Source of the DNA: Halopseudomonas pachastrellae | GTDB taxonomy: Bacteria > Pseudomonadota > Gammaproteobacteria > Pseudomonadales > Pseudomonadaceae | DNA length: 64,000 nt | NCBI RefSeq assembly: GCF_900114765.1 | Contig: NZ_FOUD01000019.1 | Location: 1-64,000 of the forward strand | Reading direction: 5' to 3' | Shown here: in pieces, positions 15,728 to 24,101 of the stretch | Numbering within the stretch: position 1 is the stretch's first letter | How the letters are laid out: every line of letters starts with the position of its first letter | The notes under the pieces: model-generated | Seen by the model: only the letters and a program-made list of their open reading frames with translations | Database searches by the model: none | What the model was told of the DNA's origin: nothing | Translations under genes and position numbers: made by a program

Positions 15728-17914
15728 TCAGGGAAAAAGCAGACCTCTCAGGTCATCGGCACACATGGGAAAGCCCAGCTTGAAACCCTGCCCCAGGGTG
15801 CACCCTTCCTGCAGCATCAGATCAACCTGGCTGAGGTGCTCAATGCCCTCGGCAACCACCGCCAATCCAAGACTGCGGCTAAGCGCGATGATCGCCCTGC
15901 AGATAGTGAATTGCCGGGGGTTTTCGTGGGTCTCGTGCAGAAAGCTGCGGTCCAGCTTGATGATGTGAAGCGGAAAACGATTGAGGTAACCAAGCGAGCA
16001 GTAGCCGGTCCCGAAGTCATCCAGGGCAATACGCACGCCCATATCGGCAAGCTCGCGCAGGCTGGCCAGCACCCGTGGATCGTGATCGATCAGCAGGCTT
16101 TCGGTAATTTCCAGTACCAGACTGTCGGGCGCATAACCCGTGACCTGGAGAAACTCACGCAGGCGCTGGACGAAGTCCGCTTCCTGCAGCTGCCGACCCG
16201 ACAGGTTGACCGAGCAACGCAATGGCCCGGCTCCTTCTTGCTGCCAGCGTTGAGCCTGTCTGCACGCCTGCTCCAACACCCAGTAGCCGACCGAGACAAT
16301 CTCCCCCGACTCCTCGAGCACCGGAATAAAGGCGGCAGGTGAGACCGATTCACCGTCATGGGACCAGCGCAACAACACTTCGACCGCCACCGGCGGCTGG
16401 TTTGGGGCGTTCAGATCGAAAATCGGCTGGTAATGAAGCGTAAACTCGTCACGCTGCAGCGCCTGCAGCACGTTGCTTTCCAGCTTGAGGCGCTGACGTG
16501 CCCGCTGCTGCATCGACTGATCGAATCGCTCGAAGCGCGCCTTACCCGACTCCTTGGCACTGTAAAGCGCCAGGTCGGCGGCCTGCAGGGCATCCTCCAG
16601 CCCCTGCCCGGGCAGCAGCGGCGCAACACCAATACTGGCGCTGACCACCAGGCAACGCTCGCCGAAACACAGCGGTTCGCGCAACGCGGCAAGTGCCCGG
16701 GTTGCGACCGTTTCTGCATCCTCGGCGCAGGCCAGATCATCCAGCAACATGACAAACTCATCGCCGCCGAAACGGGCCAGTTGATCCCCGGGCCGCAGGC
16801 AGCTGCGCAGCCGCTCGGCAACCAGCAGCAGAACCCGATCACCGGCGGCATGCCCGAGGCTGTCATTGATCAGTTTGAAACGATCCAGATCGATGAACAG
16901 CAAGGCCGCATGGCGCGCGCCGGGCCGGCTCAGTTGTGAGGCCGTGCGCTGCAACTGGATATTGAGTTGGTGCCGATTGATCAGTCCGGTCAACGGGTCA
17001 TGCCGGGCGGCATGCTCCAGTTCGCGCTGAAAGCGCTGGCGCTCGCTGATATCGGTCTGCGAACCGGCCAGCCGCCGGCGCCCGGACAAGTCGACCTCAA
17101 CCACGCCCCGGGTCAGCACCCACAGGTAGCTGCCGTCACTGCGACGCAGGCGGTATTCATGACGAATCCAGGGCGAGCGCCCCTGCAGGTGCTGCTCAAT
17201 AGCGGCCTGCAGATCGGCCTGATCATCCGGATGCACCCGCTCAAACCAGTGCATCGAGCGCGCTCCAACCTGATCCTGCGCCAACCCCAGCATGCTCGCC
17301 CAGCGCGCGGACACATAGAGCTGATCCTGTTGCAGATCCCAGTCCCAGATGCCGTCGTTGGCGCCACGCAAAGCATGGGCGTAGCGCGCCTCACTGGCCT
17401 CCAGTGCGCGATGCTCAGCATCAATGTACGCATCGGCAGCCAGGCTCATGTCAAAGAAAACGATCTTCAACAGGCTGTCAAAATCTGTCAGCCGGGACTG
17501 CTGCTCGACACTCAGGCCGTCAAACCAGCCCTTCAGTAACTGGCTGAGGTAGAGCCGATAGGCGCCCAGATACCACTTCAGCTCAACGCCAACCTGCTCG
17601 TGGATATGGCCGATGCGCACCCGCTCTTCCAGATAGCTCTGATCAAGGGTGCCGCTGAACAGGCGGTCGTAGTAGCCCTGCTGGCTGCGCTTGAGACGCT
17701 CGACCAGCCCGTCGCCGCGCAGAATGGCGCGGGTTTCCGGGTACTGCCCAAGCCGCTGATAGAGCGCATCAACAAAGTCGTTGCTGAGTCGCCGCCCAAA
17801 AGGCCCCACGCGCCGCAGCCGGTCACCATCGGCGGCAGTCCAGTCCAGAAAATGAAGGCGCTGCTGCAGACCCTCTGCATCCAGCCCCAGTTTATCGAAT
17901 ACCGGTTTCAGCAC
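15728..17914 (-). CDS. Globin-coupled sensor with PAS, GGDEF and EAL domains
   Basis: A 728-residue heme sensor controlling cyclic-di-GMP. Domains in order: globin-coupled sensor (about 1-165) with IGHIHEQVG, in which H105 is the expected heme-iron ligand; PAS (about 170-292); GGDEF (about 300-465) with intact RFGGDEF at 381-387 and an RxxD inhibitory site at 374-377; EAL (about 480-728). The EAL signature reads EVL (512-514), but the other catalytic residues are visible (ITES, DDFGTGY, IIKLDRS, AEGIE). Both synthesis and hydrolysis are therefore plausible, gated by O2 or another gas. The start is GTG at 17914; the nearby upstream ATGs are out of frame. It probably shares a transcript with the Aer-like gene. 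Confidence 0.88.
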   Translation of the reverse strand: MLKPVFDKLGLDAEGLQQRLHFLDWTAADGDRLRRVGPFGRRLSNDFVDALYQRLGQYPETRAILRGDGLVERLKRSQQGYYDRLFSGTLDQSYLEERVRIGHIHEQVGVELKWYLGAYRLYLSQLLKGWFDGLSVEQQSRLTDFDSLLKIVFFDMSLAADAYIDAEHRALEASEARYAHALRGANDGIWDWDLQQDQLYVSARWASMLGLAQDQVGARSMHWFERVHPDDQADLQAAIEQHLQGRSPWIRHEYRLRRSDGSYLWVLTRGVVEVDLSGRRRLAGSQTDISERQRFQRELEHAARHDPLTGLINRHQLNIQLQRTASQLSRPGARHAALLFIDLDRFKLINDSLGHAAGDRVLLLVAERLRSCLRPGDQLARFGGDEFVMLLDDLACAEDAETVATRALAALREPLCFGERCLVVSASIGVAPLLPGQGLEDALQAADLALYSAKESGKARFERFDQSMQQRARQRLKLESNVLQALQRDEFTLHYQPIFDLNAPNQPPVAVEVLLRWSHDGESVSPAAFIPVLEESGEIVSVGYWVLEQACRQAQRWQQEGAGPLRCSVNLSGRQLQEADFVQRLREFLQVTGYAPDSLVLEITESLLIDHDPRVLASLRELADMGVRIALDDFGTGYCSLGYLNRFPLHIIKLDRSFLHETHENPRQFTICRAIIALSRSLGLAVVAEGIEHLSQVDLMLQEGCTLGQGFKLGFPMCADDLRGLLFP

Positions 17915-17940
17915 GGGATGGCATCCATGTTGGTGATAAC

Positions 17941-17957
17941 GCGGCCCGGCGGGCCGC
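17941..17957. repeat. GC-rich hairpin upstream of the globin-coupled sensor gene
   Basis: GCGGCCC and GGGCCGC form a perfect 7-bp inverted repeat around GGC. It lies 27 bases before the GTG start of the sensor gene on the minus strand, so a transcript from further upstream would carry a strong hairpin here. No U-tract follows. It may affect translation or act as an operator. Confidence 0.45.
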
Positions 17958-17989
17958 TGCCAATGGTTGTTGTGCGTTTTTCAGGCAAC

Positions 17990-18038
17990 AAAAAAGGCGC
18001 CTGCCGCCCGCGTGTTTCCACCCGGGCGCCAGGCACCT
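17990..18038 (-). terminator. Rho-independent terminator after the 18.1-18.4 kb gene
   Basis: On the minus strand AGGTGCCTGGCGCCCGGGTG pairs almost perfectly with CACGCGGGCGGCAGGCGCCT across a GAAA-type loop and is followed by TTTTTTG. It separates the small unknown gene from the globin-coupled sensor gene, so the latter needs its own promoter. Confidence 0.85.
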
Positions 18039-18100
18039 TGTCTTTCAGGCCCATACGTCCTGACCGGCAAAGCCGTTGCTGTCGTTTCCTAAACGCTACC

Positions 18101-18403
18101 CTAGCGCGGCTCCTCTGACAAGCTGCGCAGCAGGCCCTGCAGGCGGTAGCGCAAGTCCGCCAGCTGCCGTGAGCGAAACGCATGTCGCGTGCGCTCTAGC
18201 GTGGCAATCGCCTCCTCCAGCTCGGCCCGTACGCGCCCTGCCTGATTCATACGCTCGGGCTTGAGCCAGCGGCACAAGGGCGCGTCCTGGCAGCTGTCTG
18301 GCTCACAGATCAGCTGATACTCAAGCCCGGCCCGCTCCAGCGCCTGATCAATCTCGGCGCACCGCTCGCTCGCGCCGGCAACAACTACCTTGAGGGCGTC
18401 AAT
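18101..18403 (-). CDS. Small protein of unknown function
   Basis: A soluble protein of about 100 residues if translation starts at ATG 18403 (MIDALKVVVAG); an ATG at 18451 would add 16 residues. The N-terminal half looks like a small alpha/beta domain (ALKVVVAGASERCAEIDQALERAGLEYQLI). Three cysteines follow in the order CEPDSCQDAPLC. The C-terminal half is Arg/Glu-rich and helical. I do not recognise the family. It has a strong terminator and is divergent from xseB-ispA-dxs. Confidence 0.6.
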   Translation of the reverse strand: MDALKVVVAGASERCAEIDQALERAGLEYQLICEPDSCQDAPLCRWLKPERMNQAGRVRAELEEAIATLERTRHAFRSRQLADLRYRLQGLLRSLSEEPR

Positions 18404-18541
18404 CATGGCTCGCACCAATAGTGTTAAATTGATCTCACATTCTACGCGCATGGGCCTGCAGCTCTAGCTCGGAGCAGCCCAATCTCGGCTTTGACTGACC
18501 TGCATCAATGATCGCGCCGCACCTGCCCACACGCATGCCAA

Positions 18542-18570
18542 TTGACCCATCGCGGCCCCTTGGGTAATGT
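18542..18570 (+). promoter_or_regulatory. Candidate promoter of xseB-ispA-dxs
   Basis: TTGACC (18542-18547) and TAATGT (18565-18570) are separated by 17 bp, 35 nt before the xseB ATG. This is the best sigma-70-like site in the divergent region and would serve the three-gene isoprenoid operon. Confidence 0.5.
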
Positions 18571-18604
18571 TCAGCCGTTTAATTCACCCCCAGCTGAGGT
18601 AACC

Positions 18605-18844
18605 ATGGCCCGGAAGAAAACCGCAGTGGACTTTGAACAGTCCCTTGGCTCGCTGCAGGCACTGGTGGAACGTCTCGAAAGCGGCGATCTCAGCCTGGAA
18701 GAATCACTCGCTGCCTTCGAACAGGGCGTGGCCCTGACCCGCGACTGCCAGCAGGCGCTGAGCCAGGCCGAGCAGAAAGTGCAGCAGTTGATGGAAAACA
18801 ACGGTGAGCTGCGCACCGAGCCGTTCGACGGCGCCAGCGAATGA
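18605..18844 (+). CDS. xseB: Exodeoxyribonuclease VII small subunit
   Basis: XseB is the small helical subunit of exonuclease VII, which degrades single-stranded DNA with XseA. The 79-residue product has the family pattern [32 protein letters not shown], of which I give only FEQSL and [11 protein letters not shown] as key blocks. The ATG at 18605 follows GAGGTAACC. An ATGA overlap couples it to ispA, the arrangement found in most gammaproteobacteria. Confidence 0.95.
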   Translation: MARKKTAVDFEQSLGSLQALVERLESGDLSLEESLAAFEQGVALTRDCQQALSQAEQKVQQLMENNGELRTEPFDGASE

Positions 18845-19728
18845 GCGAGTTTGTCGATTACCTGAGCCTTTGCCAGCAGCGCATCAACGCCTACCTTGGC
18901 ACCCAGCTGAACACCCCGCAGCCCCGCCTTGAACGCCTGTACAGCGCCATGCGCTACAGCGTGGTCAACGGCGGCAAACGGGTGCGTCCACTGTTGGCCT
19001 ATGCCAGTTGCGAGGCCCTGGGTGGTCAGGCAGAACAGGCTGACCCGGCCGCTGCCGCCGTTGAGCTGATTCACGCCTACTCGCTGATCCACGACGATCT
19101 GCCGGCCATGGACGATGATGACCTGCGCCGCGGCCAGCCGACCTGTCACCGTGCCTTCGACGAGGCGACCGCCATTCTGGCTGGCGATGGCCTGCAGGCG
19201 CTGGCTTTTGAGCTACTGGCTGGAGCCACACACTGGCAGAGCGCCACACGCCTGCAGATGGTGCAACTGCTCGGGCGCGCCGCCGGCCCGCAGGGCATGG
19301 TCGGTGGTCAGGCCATCGACCTGGGCGCGGTGGGGGAGCAACTGGACCTGGCAACGCTGGAGTCCATGCACCGGCACAAGACCGGCGCCCTGATCCGCGC
19401 CGCCGTGCAGCTGGGCGCGCTGGCCAGCGAACAGGTGGATGACGCCCAGCTGGCCGCGCTCGGGCAGTACGCCGAGAGCATCGGCCTGGCCTTTCAGGTG
19501 CAGGACGACATCCTCGACATCGAAAGCGACACCAGCGTGCTGGGCAAACAGCAGGGCGCCGATGTGGCGCGCGACAAGCCTACCTACCCCGCGTTGCTCG
19601 GGCTGGATGGCGCGCACCGCCTGGCCGATCAGCTGCGTGATCAGGCGATCAGCGCGGTCGACGGCTTCGGCCCTGCGGCCCAGCGCCTGCGCCAGCTGGC
19701 GGACTACATCGTCCAGCGGCGCTTCTGA
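18841..19728 (+). CDS. ispA: Farnesyl diphosphate synthase
   Basis: IspA condenses IPP with DMAPP and GPP to farnesyl diphosphate, the precursor of quinone side chains and undecaprenyl phosphate. The 295-residue protein has the first aspartate-rich motif in [15 protein letters not shown] (near 85-99) and the second in [12 protein letters not shown] (near 220). GGKRVRP near residue 41 binds IPP. The gene overlaps xseB by 4 nt and is followed by dxs 93 nt later. Confidence 0.96.
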   Translation: MSEFVDYLSLCQQRINAYLGTQLNTPQPRLERLYSAMRYSVVNGGKRVRPLLAYASCEALGGQAEQADPAAAAVELIHAYSLIHDDLPAMDDDDLRRGQPTCHRAFDEATAILAGDGLQALAFELLAGATHWQSATRLQMVQLLGRAAGPQGMVGGQAIDLGAVGEQLDLATLESMHRHKTGALIRAAVQLGALASEQVDDAQLAALGQYAESIGLAFQVQDDILDIESDTSVLGKQQGADVARDKPTYPALLGLDGAHRLADQLRDQAISAVDGFGPAAQRLRQLADYIVQRRF

Positions 19729-19821
19729 AACAACCCTACGCGCAGTTGGGCTATTGCACGGCATCAGTTAAACTGCGCACTTGTTTTCCTGCCACTACGG
19801 TGGCAATCAGAGCCTTGTTTG

Positions 19822-21708
19822 ATGCCCACCACTTTCCACGACATTCCGCCACAACGCCCCGCAACGCCTTTGCTGGACAGTCTTGAGGACACCGCGCAGC
19901 TGCGCGCCCTGGACGAGAGCCAGTTGGGCGAGCTGGCCAACGAGCTGCGGGCCTTCCTGCTGTGGAGCGTGGGCCAGACCGGCGGCCATTTTGGTGCCGG
20001 CCTGGGCGTAATCGAGCTGACCATTGCTCTGCATTACGTCTACAACACCCCGGACGATCGCCTGCTGTGGGATGTCGGCCACCAGGCCTACCCGCACAAG
20101 ATTCTTACCGGGCGCCGCGAACAGATGGCCAGCCTGCGCCAGAAGGGCGGCCTGGCAGCCTTTCCGCGCCGTAGTGAAAGCCCCTACGACACCTTTGGCG
20201 TCGGCCATTCCAGCACGTCCATCAGCGCCGGCCTGGGCATGGCCATCGCCGCCGGACTGCAGGGCCTGGACCGCCGCACCGTGGCCGTTATTGGCGACGG
20301 CGCGCTGACCGCCGGCATGGCCTTCGAGGCGCTGAACCACGCCGCCGACGTAGAAGCCAACATGCTGGTAGTGCTGAACGACAACGACATGTCGATCTCG
20401 CGCAACGTGGGCGGGCTGTCCAATTATCTGGCCAAGATCCTTTCCAGCCGCACCTACTCGCACATGCGTGAGGGCAGCAAGAAGATGCTGTCGAAGATAC
20501 CGCCGGCCTGGGAGCTGGCGCGCAAGACCGAAGAACATGCCAAGGGCATGCTGGTGCCCGGCACCCTGTTCGAAGAACTGGGCTGGAACTACATTGGCCC
20601 CATCGACGGCCACGATCTGCCAACGCTGGTACGTACGCTAGCCAATATGCGCGAGCTCAAGGGCCCGCAGTTTCTGCACGTGGTAACGCAAAAAGGCCAT
20701 GGTTTCTCACCGGCCGAGGCCGACCCCATCGGCTACCACGCCATTACCAAGCTGGAGCCCAAGCCGGCTGCGCCCACCGGCGCCAGCAAGCCCAAGTTCT
20801 CCAACATCTTCGGCCAGTGGCTGTGCGACATGGCCGAGCAGGACGAGCGCCTGATCGGCATTACCCCGGCCATGAAAGAAGGCTCCGACTTGATCGCCTT
20901 CAGCGAGCGCTTTCCCAAGCGCTACTTTGATGTCGCGATTGCCGAGCAGCACGCCGTTACCCTGGCTGCCGGCATGGCCTGCGAAGGCGCCAAGCCGGTC
21001 GTGGCCATCTACTCGACCTTCCTGCAGCGCGGCTATGATCAGCTGATCCATGACGTCGACGTGCAGAATCTGGACGTGCTCTTTGCCATCGACCGCGCCG
21101 GCCTGGTGGGCGAAGACGGCCCAACCCACGCCGGCAGTTTTGACCTGTCGTACCTGCGCTGCCTGCCGAACATGCTGATCATGGCCCCGGCCGATGAAAA
21201 CGAAACCCGGCAGATGCTGACCACCGGCTACCTGCACAAAGGCCCGGCGGCCGTGCGTTACCCGCGTGGCACCGGCCCGGGCGTACCTATCGACCCGGCG
21301 CTGGAGCCCCTGCCCATCGGCAAGGGCCTGGTCACCCGCCAGGGCGAGAAGGTCGCCATTCTCTGCTTTGGCACCCTGCACCAGCACGCCATGAAGGCCG
21401 CCGACGCGCTGAACGCCACCGTTGCCAACATGCGCTTCGTCAAACCGCTGGACCACGCGCTGATCGCCGAATTGAGCGCCAGCCACGATCTGCTGGTTAC
21501 CGTCGAAGAGAACGCCGTCATGGGCGGCGCCGGCAGCGCCGTCAACGAATGGCTGCTGGCACAGGGCATCAGCTTGCCGGTGCTCAACCTCGGCCTGCCC
21601 GACATTTACGTAGAGCACGCCAAGCCGGCCCAGATGCTGGCCGAGTGCGGACTGGATGCCGCCGGCATCGAAAACGCCATCCGCGAACGCCTTGGCCGCC
21701 TCGGCTAA
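19822..21708 (+). CDS. dxs: 1-deoxy-D-xylulose-5-phosphate synthase
   Basis: Dxs is the TPP-dependent first enzyme of the MEP pathway and joins pyruvate and glyceraldehyde-3-phosphate. The 628-residue protein has the transketolase layout: [20 protein letters not shown] at the N-terminus (key residues H and G cluster), [17 protein letters not shown] for TPP-Mg binding, the pyrimidine domain [15 protein letters not shown], and a C-terminal domain. ATG 19822 matches the family start; a TTG lies one codon earlier. The B12 riboswitch lies only about 50 nt after its stop, so read-through into btuB is possible. Confidence 0.97.
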   Translation: MPTTFHDIPPQRPATPLLDSLEDTAQLRALDESQLGELANELRAFLLWSVGQTGGHFGAGLGVIELTIALHYVYNTPDDRLLWDVGHQAYPHKILTGRREQMASLRQKGGLAAFPRRSESPYDTFGVGHSSTSISAGLGMAIAAGLQGLDRRTVAVIGDGALTAGMAFEALNHAADVEANMLVVLNDNDMSISRNVGGLSNYLAKILSSRTYSHMREGSKKMLSKIPPAWELARKTEEHAKGMLVPGTLFEELGWNYIGPIDGHDLPTLVRTLANMRELKGPQFLHVVTQKGHGFSPAEADPIGYHAITKLEPKPAAPTGASKPKFSNIFGQWLCDMAEQDERLIGITPAMKEGSDLIAFSERFPKRYFDVAIAEQHAVTLAAGMACEGAKPVVAIYSTFLQRGYDQLIHDVDVQNLDVLFAIDRAGLVGEDGPTHAGSFDLSYLRCLPNMLIMAPADENETRQMLTTGYLHKGPAAVRYPRGTGPGVPIDPALEPLPIGKGLVTRQGEKVAILCFGTLHQHAMKAADALNATVANMRFVKPLDHALIAELSASHDLLVTVEENAVMGGAGSAVNEWLLAQGISLPVLNLGLPDIYVEHAKPAQMLAECGLDAAGIENAIRERLGRLG

Positions 21709-21756
21709 GGCTTGACCGCTCCCGGCGAAACGCCTAGAGTCCGCCCCCATCAAAAC

Positions 21757-21929
21757 GCGTCAGGTGCCTGCCCTTTGAAGGGGCGGGTGAAACGGGAAGT
21801 CGGTTCAAGTCCGACACTGCCCCCGCAACGGTAAGAAGTCGCAGGCTAGCCCTGCAGCCGCAATCAACCGCCACTGTATCCACGGGAAGGCGATTGCGAC
21901 CGACTTCAAGTCCGGAGACCGGCCTGCCG
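21757..21929 (+). ncRNA. Cobalamin (AdoCbl) riboswitch
   Basis: The stretch has the ordered conserved elements of the B12 aptamer: CAGGTGCC start, GGGTGAAACGGGAAGTCGGT, CAAGTCCGACACTGCCCCCGCAACGGTAA (key blocks only), the B12-box-like GCCACTG...GGGAAGGCG, and the closing AAGTCCGGAGACCGGCCTG. It lies upstream of a BtuB-type receptor, the classical target. The expression platform downstream (21930-22067) contains several hairpins, including one that covers the ribosome site. Confidence 0.95.
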
Positions 21930-21933
21930 CCTT

Positions 21934-21955
21934 GCAGCACACCACCCTGTGCTGC
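21934..21955 (+). other. Hairpin in riboswitch expression platform
   Basis: GCAGCACA and TGTGCTGC form a perfect 8-bp stem around CCACCC just after the aptamer. A second stem, CACCGG/CCGGTG (21980-21985 with 21998-22003), follows. Neither is followed by a T-run, so intrinsic termination looks unlikely. Confidence 0.5.
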
Positions 21956-22030
21956 CTGCCAACGTGACGCGGAGGGCGCCACCGGTCAGCACGGTCGCCG
22001 GTGTCATGCCTCGACCACTGCCCGCTTTTG

Positions 22031-22061
22031 TCCTCGGCTCAGACTGATCCAGCCCCGAGGA
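22031..22061 (+). promoter_or_regulatory. Hairpin able to sequester the btuB ribosome binding site
   Basis: TCCTCGG (22031-22037) is the perfect complement of CCGAGGA (22055-22061), and the latter contains the ribosome site GAGGA, six bases before the btuB ATG. Formation of this hairpin would block initiation. This suggests the B12 riboswitch acts on translation here. The pairing is seen directly; the switching is inference. Confidence 0.65.
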
Positions 22062-22067
22062 CACACC

Positions 22068-23921
22068 ATGAAGAACGCCCTGCTCCTGCTACCCGGCCTG
22101 CTCGCCTGCGCCGTTGCTCAAGCCAACGATGCACTGACTCTGCCTGATACCATTGTTACCGCTTCACGCATTGAACAACCACGCGAAGCCGCGCTGGCAG
22201 CCAACACCGTCTTTGACCGCGATGACATCGAGCGCCTGCAGGCACGCAGCGTGCCGGAACTGCTTCGACGCGTCCCGGGTGTTCAGCTGAACAGCAACGG
22301 CGGCGTCCTGTCCTACTTTGTGCGCGGCGGCAACACCGCTCAAACTCTGGTGCTGGTAGACGGGCAACGCATCGCCTCGGCCACCACCGGCGGTGCTCGC
22401 CTGGACTACCTGAACATCGACAACATTGAGCGCGTTGAAGTGGTACGCGGCCCACGCTCGGCCGTCTATGGTGCCGACGCCATCGGCGGCGTAATCCAGA
22501 TTTTCACTCGCCAGGGCCAAGCAGGTATGCAGCCAACCATTCGGCTGGGCGTCGGCAGCAACAACACATTCGACCGCAGCGTTGATATCAGCGGTGGCAA
22601 CGAAAAAAGCCGCTTTATCCTAGGCGCCACCCTGAATGAAACAGAGGGCTTTGACCTCACAGAAGATAACCTTGGCAACGACCGTGACAACGACGGCCAA
22701 CGTACCAAGAGCTACTTCGCCCGCTTTGACCACACCTTCAACGAGGATTGGAGTGCCGGTCTCAGCGTCAACGACCAGAGTGGCAAAAGCGAATTTGACG
22801 ATGCCTACGAGTTCAACCCGGCCAACCCGGAAAACCAGTTCCGCGTACGCGGCTATGCTGGCTACCTGCAAGGCCAGTTGAGCAGCAACTGGCGCAGTCG
22901 CCTGGAGCTGGGCAGCAGCGAAGACCGCAATAAAACGGTCGGCTCTCGCTTTAATGACGGTCAGATCACCACCGAGCGCCACTCCGCCAGTTGGTTGAAC
23001 TACATCGACCTGTCTGCTGACCAGCAGCTCAACGTTGGGGCAGATTGGCAACGCGACAAGCTGGACGCCACCAATGGTTACACCAAGGACCGTCGTGAAA
23101 ACATCGGGCTTTTCGCTCAGCACAGCTGGACCGGCGAGCGCATCAGCACCGAGCTGGGCGTACGCCACGACGACAACCAGCATTTTGGTGAGCACGATAC
23201 CTGGAACGCAGCACTGTCTATCCCCAGCGGCGATAGCCAGCAGTGGATTGTCAGCTACGCCACGGCATTCCGCGCTCCCACGTTCAACGACCTGTACGCG
23301 CCGCCCGGCTGGGGTGGCAACCCAGATCTGGACCCCGAACGTTCCCGAACCTTCGAGCTGCAATGGCGTGCAGACCTGCTGGACAGCCAGTGGGAAGCCT
23401 CTCTTTATCGCACCGACGTCAAAGACCTGATTGTCTGGGACTCCAGCACGTTCCAGATGAACAACGTAGACGAAGCGCGCATCAACGGACTGGAGCTGGC
23501 AGTGAACACCGACCTCATGGGTTGGGCCTCGCGTACCAGCGTCAGCTTTATCGACCCACGTGACCGCCAGACCGGCAAAACCCTGCAATTGCGTGCAAAA
23601 CGTACTCTGACCAGCGACCTAGATCGTCAGTTTGGTGACTTCGGCGTGGGTGCAACCTGGGCGCTGTTCAGCGAGCGCTTTGCCAATGCAGCGAACAGCA
23701 GCACCTTGGCTGGATACGGCACTCTCGACCTGCGCGCCAACTGGCAAGCGACAGCATCAACCCGCCTGGATCTGAAAGTCAGCAACGTGCTCGACCGCGA
23801 CTACCATCTTGGCACCTACCAGCGCGCCACCGGCCCCTGGCCTGCACCGTCTATCGACTACAACTACAAGGAACAAGGCCGCGCTGCCCTGCTGAGCGTG
23901 ACCTGGACCCCGCAGCTGTAA
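22068..23921 (+). CDS. btuB: TonB-dependent vitamin B12 receptor
   Basis: A 617-residue outer-membrane receptor preceded by a cobalamin riboswitch, hence BtuB. Signal peptide about 1-20 (MKNALLLLPGLLACAVAQA). A TonB box lies in DTIVTASR just after it, and the plug domain follows with LRRVPGVQL, YFVRGG and VEVVRGPRSAVYGADAIGG. A 22-strand-type barrel ends in the aromatic-rich C-terminus SVTWTPQL. ATG 22068 has GAGGA six bases ahead; an open frame back to 21894 runs through the riboswitch and is not coding. A BtuF homologue is 9.4 kb downstream on the other strand, and a TonB operon is at 51.7-56.5 kb. Confidence 0.93.
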   Translation: MKNALLLLPGLLACAVAQANDALTLPDTIVTASRIEQPREAALAANTVFDRDDIERLQARSVPELLRRVPGVQLNSNGGVLSYFVRGGNTAQTLVLVDGQRIASATTGGARLDYLNIDNIERVEVVRGPRSAVYGADAIGGVIQIFTRQGQAGMQPTIRLGVGSNNTFDRSVDISGGNEKSRFILGATLNETEGFDLTEDNLGNDRDNDGQRTKSYFARFDHTFNEDWSAGLSVNDQSGKSEFDDAYEFNPANPENQFRVRGYAGYLQGQLSSNWRSRLELGSSEDRNKTVGSRFNDGQITTERHSASWLNYIDLSADQQLNVGADWQRDKLDATNGYTKDRRENIGLFAQHSWTGERISTELGVRHDDNQHFGEHDTWNAALSIPSGDSQQWIVSYATAFRAPTFNDLYAPPGWGGNPDLDPERSRTFELQWRADLLDSQWEASLYRTDVKDLIVWDSSTFQMNNVDEARINGLELAVNTDLMGWASRTSVSFIDPRDRQTGKTLQLRAKRTLTSDLDRQFGDFGVGATWALFSERFANAANSSTLAGYGTLDLRANWQATASTRLDLKVSNVLDRDYHLGTYQRATGPWPAPSIDYNYKEQGRAALLSVTWTPQL

Positions 23922-23950
23922 GCATCACCCGCAGCGCAAGCCGCACCACC

Positions 23951-23979
23951 AAACCCCGCCCCGTGCGGGGTTTGTTTTT
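23951..23979 (+). terminator. Rho-independent terminator after btuB
   Basis: AAACCCCGC pairs with GCGGGGTTT across a short CCCGT-type loop and is followed by GTTTTT. It ends the btuB transcript and separates it from the mks operon. Confidence 0.9.
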
Positions 23980-24101
23980 GGGAGGGTCGTATACGGCCTC
24001 CTCCCTGCATGAACTCCAGCACAGCCCGTCGCTGCAACTTGCCGCCCTGCACCGGGGTTCAGGCATAATGCGTCTTTGTCCGAACCGGAATTCGACGCCA
24101 G

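Noticed and set aside
18400-18440. CRP-like sequence TGTGAGATCAATTTAACA upstream of the small unknown gene
   Set aside because: One good half-site only; the second half does not fit.
24039-24069. Promoter TTGCCG-N19-CATAAT before mksF
   Set aside because: The spacer of 19 bp is too long and the -10 is weak; not listed as a feature.
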